DNA from: Phoronis australis
Lineage: Eukaryota > Phoronida > Phoronidae
NCBI GenBank assembly: GCA_002633005.1
Contig: NMRA01000131.1
Coordinates: 423,798 to 487,797, forward strand
DNA length: 64,000 nucleotides
Reading direction: 5' to 3'
The number at the start of each line of letters is the position of its first letter. Position 1 is the first letter of the stretch. This document shows positions 40,901-49,900 of this stretch, one piece after another. A model generated the notes under the pieces. The model saw nothing but the letters and a program-made list of their open reading frames with translations, was not told the DNA's origin and did not search any database. The position numbers and the translations under genes are program-made.

Positions 40901-43900
40901 TGGTAGTGAAATTAACTTTAACATGAGATATTCAATAAGATCTTTATATTTCCAAAAGATTTGATCACATGGCTGAGTGCTTTAGTACACTGTGCATTGA
41001 TGGATACATTTATGGTGCATGGAACAAATCAAATGATGCATGCTGTTCTGACCAGTGGTATTCCATTCCTAGGACTTCTCTCAGTTGTGCCAGAGTGGTG
41101 TTAGCCAAGATCTGTGACTGGGTAGCTGGCACCAACGGGTCCCACAACAACTCAATGGGCTTAAGGTCTGGTGAGCAGGAGGTCCATTTCATGCACATTC
41201 TCTTGTAAAAACGCATCCACAATGCGGGCTCTGTGAGGGCGGGCGTTATAATCTTGGAGCACGAAACCATTGCCTACTTGCAAAACACGTGCGGCTACAG
41301 TATCTCTGCAATGTACCGTGGACTGTTGAGGTTCCCAGCTGTGGGGACAAGCTGAGTTCATCCAGCTAAACATATGCCAACCCATTCCATCACACTTCCA
41401 CCTTAGAACAGTCTAACTGGCTGGACGCAGTTGTCGGCAAATCGCTCACCTCTCCTCCTCCATACCCTTAAACGACCATCAACATCACTCAAACAGAATC
41501 TTGACTATGAAGAGCTTTTTCTCTAATTTTGAAGTGTCCAATACCTGTGCTGCCTGGCCCATTGTAATCTGGCAACTCTGTGTGCTGCTGTCAGTGTCAA
41601 GACTAGATGGCAAGCAGGGCACCAGGCTGTGAGACCTGTCTGATGCAGTCTATTCCGGACTGTTTGGTCTGATATCATATACGTCTTGCCCCTGGTCCAG
41701 CGGCCCTTTGGACATCAAGCTGTATGGTACGTGGAACACAGAAACGCCTCCTGGCAGTAGCAGTTTCGATGTATCGGTTAGCAGGTAAGGAGTTAGGCAA
41801 TGACCATCGCCTCTGTTGGCCCGAACCAGAGGCGATGTAGAGGCTATAGGCGCTCTGTACGCCGGAAGCTTTTCGGCGAATTATGCCTCGCACCGACTAA
41901 ACCATCAAAGTCACGTTGTTACAAATACCTTTTGCGCATAGAGGAACACCTTAGGAGGTTGTCGATGTGATTAATTCCTTCCAACTCGAACAAATACTCC
42001 CGTTATGAAACTTTTTCTTCGAGCAGTCCCTATTTCAGTTCCCAAAATCGTGAACTCACCATTTTTATACTGCGCACGCTCCAATTCATGACCTCAATCT
42101 TTAAATAGGCCAAAGGTGAGCCATTGCGGTCTTGTCAGTCAAATGTTCGTTTCCAAAATGCCACCACTTATACTTGTCTTTAATTGGCGTTACTTGAAAC
42201 TGATTGTATTTCAATGAATCATTGTTTGTATTTGATAAAAATAAATGCTGTTGATATGACATTTAATAGTCTTTGTGCACATATTTGACATTTTAATGTT
42301 TAACAACACGGCAAATGCACGGCTGGTTCCCGGCAGCACGTACGCGAAGGGCGGGAACTTCAGCTTTCAAAGTTCGCCGGTAGGTCCGCAACTTCTGACC
42401 TTCGGCCTGGTTAAAAAAAATGAAAATGTTGATTTCACGATTTTGGGAACTGAAATAGGGACTGCTCGAAGAAAAAGTTTCATAACGGGAGTATTTGTTC
42501 GAGTTGGAAGAACTTAAACACATCGACAACCTCCTAAGGTGTTCGTCTATGCGCAAAAGGTAGTTATAACAACGTGGCTTTGATGGTTTAGTCGGTGCGA
42601 GGCATAATTCGCCGAAAAGCTTCCGGCGTACAGAGCGCGTATAGCCTCTACATCGCCTCTGGTTCGGGCCAACAGAGGCGATGGTCATTGCCTAGTAAGG
42701 AGTGAACTTGCAATTTTGTGATTTTTGAAATCGACCTCTGCGCGCTTTTGGGACACCCTGTACAATCCAATATGCATGAACAATAAAAATTTCCCAGCAT
42801 TTGACGCATAAATAAATAAGAATTGAAATGGTTAGAATTTATGCGCATTGAGGGTAATTTGAAGAAAATACCACAAATTATGTGAAGGGGACAGAAGTTT
42901 GAGGGGTTCAGTAATCGAGACAGGCGCTCAGATAGAAGTGTGTGAGATCAATAGGCAATTCAGTACCCTCACTTGCTTTAGAGACAATCAGCAATGCAAC
43001 ATAATGCGCTAACTGAACAATCTATCACATACATGTTACGAATCGCTTACGCACAACTCGTATTTCCTTCTTTTTTTCTTTATGAATCTCTCAACCATAA
43101 AGAGCACGAACGGCTGTTACCTCCAACAGTGAAGAGCATTTTTCAATTTTTCAAGGCGATAGATTCAGATTTAACATTACCGCATTTCATTTGCAACGTA
43201 AGCTAACACAATCGCCGGCACAGGCAGGTATGCCCAACAGGTAAAACTAATTCCCAATCGAAAGTAATGTGTTTTATTTGACAATTCACCTGTCCACTAA
43301 TCAACCGGAGTCAGATCCCAAGGATCTATTCTTGTTCCCTCCTTTTTACGTAAATGACCCCCACAAATCCACTTTTCCAGAAACCCTTATGTATCTTGAT
43401 GATGCCTGTCCTATATACACGTCTAAGTCTACAAAACCAATAGACAACGAGACAGAAAACAAGCTATGGCAGACCGTGGCATATTCACGTGGTTATTAAT
43501 TAACAAATTGTCATTAAATGTCACCTACACTAAATACATTACATTACACTTCCCTCAAAAAATTAATACCTAAGGTTACTATAAGCAGCCAAAACTTAAC
43601 TTTTTTCGTCTGGCGATTTTTATCCTGCTCTGAACATTCTGGTGGGAACAACTAAAATTGCACAAACCTGTGGCGTATCCAATAAACTCAAGAAATATCT
43701 GCATTTATTCACACTGACAACGATATAATACTCCTTGATCCACACTCATTTAACTTTTGGCATCACAATACTGGTGATTTTAAAATGTCAACAGATTACA
43801 ATTCTTTCAGAAACAAGCCTTACGAATAATCACAAACTCAAATTATTTTGCCTGCAAATTACTAAAAATACTTCGGCTTGAAGGCACTCTTATTATGTCC

Positions 43901-46900
43901 TGGTTGAAAATATCTTACAAGTTTTTACACAAACAACTTCCTCATTACTTTCCTCTTGTTTGGCACTTGTGTGGTGTTCAGAAAACACGAAAAATGGAAA
44001 AGATTCAACATGGGGCCTTAAAATTTGTTTTCAATGACCACCAGCCGTCGTATTCCATCTTACTGTCTAAATCAAACTCCACTCCTCTTTTTGTTGAAAG
44101 GCTGCAATGTCTTGGGGTGACTGTTTTCAAGCATATGAATCAGATAGGCCCTTGCCCTCTCCAGTGTCTTACCCTCAGACGTTTGCCTTATGAGGTACGG
44201 GTGAAAAACACTCTATTTGTTGCAATGTTCGCCGCTACATCCTATGGGCTTAATTCTATTCACCACTAAGGTATATCTTTATGGAACAAGTTACCTGAAT
44301 GTATAATATGTTGCCAAGATCTCAATACCTGTACTAATGAGTTAAGTCGCCATATACGCCAAGCCTGTGAATCCCAACTTTGCCTACACTGTCAAATACT
44401 GTCTTTTAATGCTTGATAAGTCATTTATGTTTGTATACTTTTTGTACATAGCCCTTGTACATATTAATTTCTCATTTCGCTCACTAGCACTTGTACTACT
44501 GTTTTGCTGTTAATCTATTCTATACCGATGTAAAATAAACATTTTACTTACTTACTTAATAGTTACATACTTATTTACTTTCTCAGTACTTCAAAACAAT
44601 TTCATTTGCTATAACAAACTAAACAACAGACCAATTAGAAATTATCGTTCGCAGGATCTCTTAGGAAACTTTATATTGTTACTTATCGCAACTACAATCC
44701 TACACTCAAGACTCAATTTACAAATCAATCACGGCAACTCATTGTTTACGTTTTCCCGTTCCTAGAATTATCAATAAAAATAAAATCCCCTCTTCAGTGC
44801 TATATAAGATAAACACGCCTCACTTGATGGACTATCAAGATATTACTGGAACGAAATTTTAGATACTTAGGCCCTACTCACTACCTACAGTGACTCAAGC
44901 TGCTTCTCTGGTACCTATGTCCACCCTGAATAACCACATACAAATTTTACTATTACACAGATGCACTATTAATATATTCACACAGACGCACGCACACACA
45001 TCCACACACAAATGTAGTTATTACTTACGCGCAATCAACTTTCTTATCACGTTGTAATTAATCTGTGTGGATATGTATCACCTCTTTATTTATTGTCAGG
45101 TTTATTTATTTAATCGTTTATTAACTGAAGTACTTATATCGTAGATTGTTTATGTCAGTCTTCTAATTGTATGTCAAATGTATGAATATTAAATAATTTC
45201 TGTCTCATTTCCATTACCAACTCATGTAATCCATGCAGCAATTGAGGAGTTTAATGCTGGCCAACCACAGTGGCTCTGAAGCGGTTTTCTTGTGGTTGAT
45301 GGTTGTATTTTGTTGGTAATGGAAGTGGGATTCTACCATCATATTATGAGAACGAGTTTATCGGTGTCAAAGGCCTAATTCAATTTTCGTTTGAAACAGC
45401 TGCAGTATAAACAGGGCGAAATGCACTGAGCTTTAGCAGTATCACTGATGGTTTCATGTTCTTGTTGGTATTGGGAATAGAATCCTATCACGTAGGCCTA
45501 AGGAATATGGTGAGATCGAGTTTATGAGAGTGAATGGCCTTTTATTCAAATTTTGTTTTTAAACAACTGTAGGCAGGGTGAAATGCACTGAGCTTTTAAA
45601 GATGGCAAGTGCAAAACATTCCTACCAATACCTTCTTTTCCTCGTCTTTCTTTTCTTCTCCTTCCTCAGCTTTTCTTTGTTCCCGCTCTAAGCGCTGTTG
45701 TTTTTTCTGTTCACGCCTTTGCTCCTTTTCCTAAACCAATTCAAAAATAAGCTTGAAGCATTGATAATATTTTTAAAATAAGGTCTACTTCATTGCCACG
45801 AATTGTAATAGCGCTGCAGTCGCGGCCGCCATCATTGCCAACATGATAAGAAGAACGGTAACAGAGTAGATATCGAAGTAAAGATTAATTGCAAATAATA
45901 TCGTAAATTTAGGTCAATGAGGTATGAACTGTGGTTGGTGGATAACTACAAAAGATGAGACCAAACGAACTAAACGAAACAACTTGAGACATATACGTAC
46001 AGGATGTCCCAAAAATAGTGACACTCTAGTTTGAATACATACTGTAACTGGGGGCGTGAATATTCATAACTCAAAATCCTGGATCCGCCCCTGATTAGAA
46101 ATTATCAAGGTCATGAGTGACGGAGAATATTGCATTTATTATTACTGTCTCGAAACAGATTTTATTTTGTGTTTTCTAATTTCATTCACTTATGTCCTTC
46201 CACATTAGGTTTGATTTGTATCTGTGCTTGAATTCCTGGAAACATGAGACCAGCCTAAATGCATGGATACTGTGTATAATTGATCGGGTACTGAGCTATC
46301 TATGAACAAACAGAAAATTGCCCCACTTCAACCAATTTACCAAAGTTGTGATTCGTGACACGTGGGAGGATGCCATTGGGGAACGTTCATTTAAACAATA
46401 AACATTACAATTATACACTTGTACGATATACAAACGTGAGTATTGGCCATCAGTTGTTCAAATTGTAGATTCCTCTTAGGCATCGAATAGATCATTTCTG
46501 CAGTAGCACTTGCTCAATAACTGAGAGGGCACTGCAGAATGGACATTTCTGAAATAGTAACTGCTCAATAACTGAGCGGGCACATCAGAATGGAAAAGTA
46601 GGCACAACAATGACACAATCATAGATATTTACATTTTTAGAATTGATGAGTGTAAAAGATACATTTGCTAGTCGTTACCAGCCTCTTTCGTACCTCTTTA
46701 CCCGGTTTCGATGTGCAAGCGTTAAAATAAGAGACTGTCTTTACTTTTGGCACAGCCTTTTAATACACGTATAATATACTATAATACGTATAAAATTATA
46801 GATATATTAAAGTGGTGCTATGTGTCACAATAAACTAAAAATAGTTTTCGTCATCGAAACTGTGGTTTACTCAACTATCGTATAATATACAAATGCATGG

Positions 46901-49900
46901 GAAATTACAATTAGTTTGACATTGCAATGGTCGTCGAGGTTGATATTTTGGGTCCTTATGTTTTTCAGCCAGTTAACGCGCTCCGCAGCAGACGATAATA
47001 ATTTTTTGCAATGTAACATAAACTTTACACTTGCTGTTTCTTCCTTCCAATATTTTTGCGTCAGTCTCACTGCATTACGCTAAAAATGATACAAAAAATC
47101 AATCTTATACGGAAATCAAACTACCCTACAGACTACGACCGGATTTCCCGCACTATGCCAGTAGCCAGGTGGTCGAGTCCTGCTTTAGAAATATTTGTCG
47201 GAGATTTCCGAAAGACCTCTCAGTAACCTAAATTTTAAGGAGTTAAGAACTACCCACTTTTAAAGGTTGGGGAAATTAGACCAGGCTACGTTCTTCGAAA
47301 AATGTAGCCACCTTTCCGAGAGTTTCTAATGATAAACACGACTTCAGCAATATATATCTAAACTTGATTGAAAACGGTACTGCACTTTCTGTTGGACAGC
47401 GTGATGTACATTTACTCGTATTCTCTGTACAATTTCCGTTCTTCTGGAGTACAGTTATAAAGCAAATTGCCAATAGACATTACTAAAAACAACTCATCCA
47501 TTCAATTGGCACTCGGTAAAATGAACACTGAAACAACTGCACTCCGGAAGATCCGAGAGAGTAATATAAGCGAGCGCACATCACGCTGCCCAATAGAAAG
47601 TACAGCTATATTTAAATGAAGTCTTTGTTAATAAGGGCTTGCTACCGAACTATACTAATATTATGCAGAGAAAGTCGTCAATTACCCATGGGCGATCATT
47701 CGGGAGATAATTAAGTCCGCCTTCAATGCAGTAGCTTAGAAATGTAATGCCTACCCGGAGGGAGAGAAATGATCCGGAAATGCTGAAACAGAAGCCAGCT
47801 GTTCGTCAATTTCAGATTTCGCACAACCCCCCTCACCCCCCTCACCCCNATTTCTGTGCTTGGCTAAGGGCTAACGCATGTGGAACTATGAGTGACATGC
47901 ATTCTCAGTAGGAACTTCACCCCCGTTACATGAACAATCGAGACAATACATACACAAGGGCGCAACTAGAGTTTTGAAGAATGAAGGCGAATTTCGTTTT
48001 GCCAAACAAGCCCTGCGCCCTACATCAGGGGTTATAAAGCAGTTGTGCCTTACGTGCAATAGGGTCATTTTTAGAAAGGTCCTTGTTCCCATCTCTCTTC
48101 GTTACCACCCAATTTTCACTGCAAATCACGAATTCACTAATGCAAAATTAACATTTTCTCTACTAATTTAACCATCTACCCAACTAAATCGTCGATTACT
48201 AGGGTCCTTCCAACCCAACCCCCCGTTCGCAAGTTAAAGCCCTATAGAAACTGCTATTTTAAGAGAACACTTTGCTCAAATATTTCGTGGGGTAGTCAGA
48301 CATTTTGTCTGCAAAGCAGGTTGCTGTGGATTTGGTTTGTATGTCGCGACTCAAGATAGCCACATGAACTAGTAACGCCGTGTGAATAACGTTTAAAACA
48401 GATACACAAATGAATGAATTGATGCATTTTGTTCGCAGAAATGTACTTAATTTATACAAAATCTTTTAGACACTCATTCCGAAAGATTAAGAAAACTGAC
48501 TTTATGTAGAATCTAATGATTATCATTAATTGTTCTTGGAACAGAGAGACAAACGAAACATTAACATGTCATACCGAAATAACTTGCTGGTCTAGAAAAT
48601 ATCGATTTAGTAAAATTTCAATAGTGATGTTAACAATCCTATCTTGAAAAGCAAACCAATAACACTCAGTTAGACCTATCATCCCTGTAGGATTCCATCT
48701 TGTGTGTGCTCCCCGACTGTACGGCATGATTTCTTGTATCATGACTAAGCTTTAGGGACCATTTTTGTGATTGTCACTTAATTCTTACACTATACAATAC
48801 GTAATTTGGGTTGCTGCCACCCAATGTGATATTAGAGAGGTTTCGCAAAGCGACGTGAACGTGAATTACCACACATTTATAATTCCACGTCATACATGCC
48901 ATTGTTGGCCGTGGCGTAATCCCAATAGTGTTTGAGTACTTTACGCAAGTACAGCGAAATTCGCATCTCTTTAAACGCCAAACCTGTGTCCCCTTTTAAT
49001 CCTTATTTGGTAAGACATAGAAGCGATTTTTTATTTTAATAGAGTTCTCAACCTTTCTTCTTTGCTTCAGTATAGAATGAACACGATTCTGTTGTCTGTG
49101 TATGTTCTTAAAGTTTAGTTGCATGAAAGCACTTTTTCCAAAATCCTTATTCTGCCGGGGTTCACTGGATATCATCGAACTAGAACGGATTTTTAGCAGA
49201 TGTGATTTTGAGTTGTCAAATTTTTACGTGATTAATTTACATCCACCTATTGATTTTAAACCGTAAATAAATTTTGCAATCTAAGAGTTGATCATTTTTT
49301 GCAGGAGTTCGTAGAAACGACATTCAACATGTATTTCTATCTTGCATATCTGTAGCGGATATGTACTACTTTAACTGAACATCCTAAACTTAGTTATTCA
49401 GTTCACGTTTACTTTCACGTTTACGTAAAAATTTAGCCAGGGTTGGACTCCAGTGCACTGATGCGTGCAAGTGTAAGAACTCTTAGACACATTGGCAGAA
49501 TGTCAGTGATTGAGAAATCATTGAGTTGTTGGTTAACATAACACTCGAAGCTTTTGTTGTTGCTTTTTGTGAAATGCCATTACCCTGTAAGCTGATCTCA
49601 TAATAATGATAATAAAATCAAGAAGAGTTCGACTCTGACACTTTCACTCAAAAAGCAAGATCGCTCCATGAGGAACCACATTTGTCACGCTTTCTTTATT
49701 ATTTAATGTTTTTTAAACTTTTTACAAAACATATTCCGTTTGACTTGCTATAATCTTTATAAGAAACATGTTATTGTAGAAAAAGATGTTCGTGCAGCTG
49801 TAATAAAAATGAAACTGAAATAGAAATGGCTTGTTTGCTGGTAACCCATTGCACCTGATATTTTTGTGTGGTCAAGTCATCACACATTTGCAAAATTCAA

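Larger units (their letters stand above)
40630..42911 (-). mobile_element. Tc1/mariner-type transposon with long terminal inverted repeats
   Basis: Inverted ends of about 200 bp: left (CTGTCCCCTTCA ... CAAATTACCATCAAT ... ACAGGGTGTCC) pairs with right (GGACACCCTGTACA ... GGGTAATTTGAAGAAAA ... TGAAGGGGACAG). A TA lies just outside each end (40628-40629, 42912-42913), the target-site signature of this superfamily. Without the nested element at 41794-42694 it would be about 1.38 kb, the usual size. The transposase inside is broken. Confidence 0.88.
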
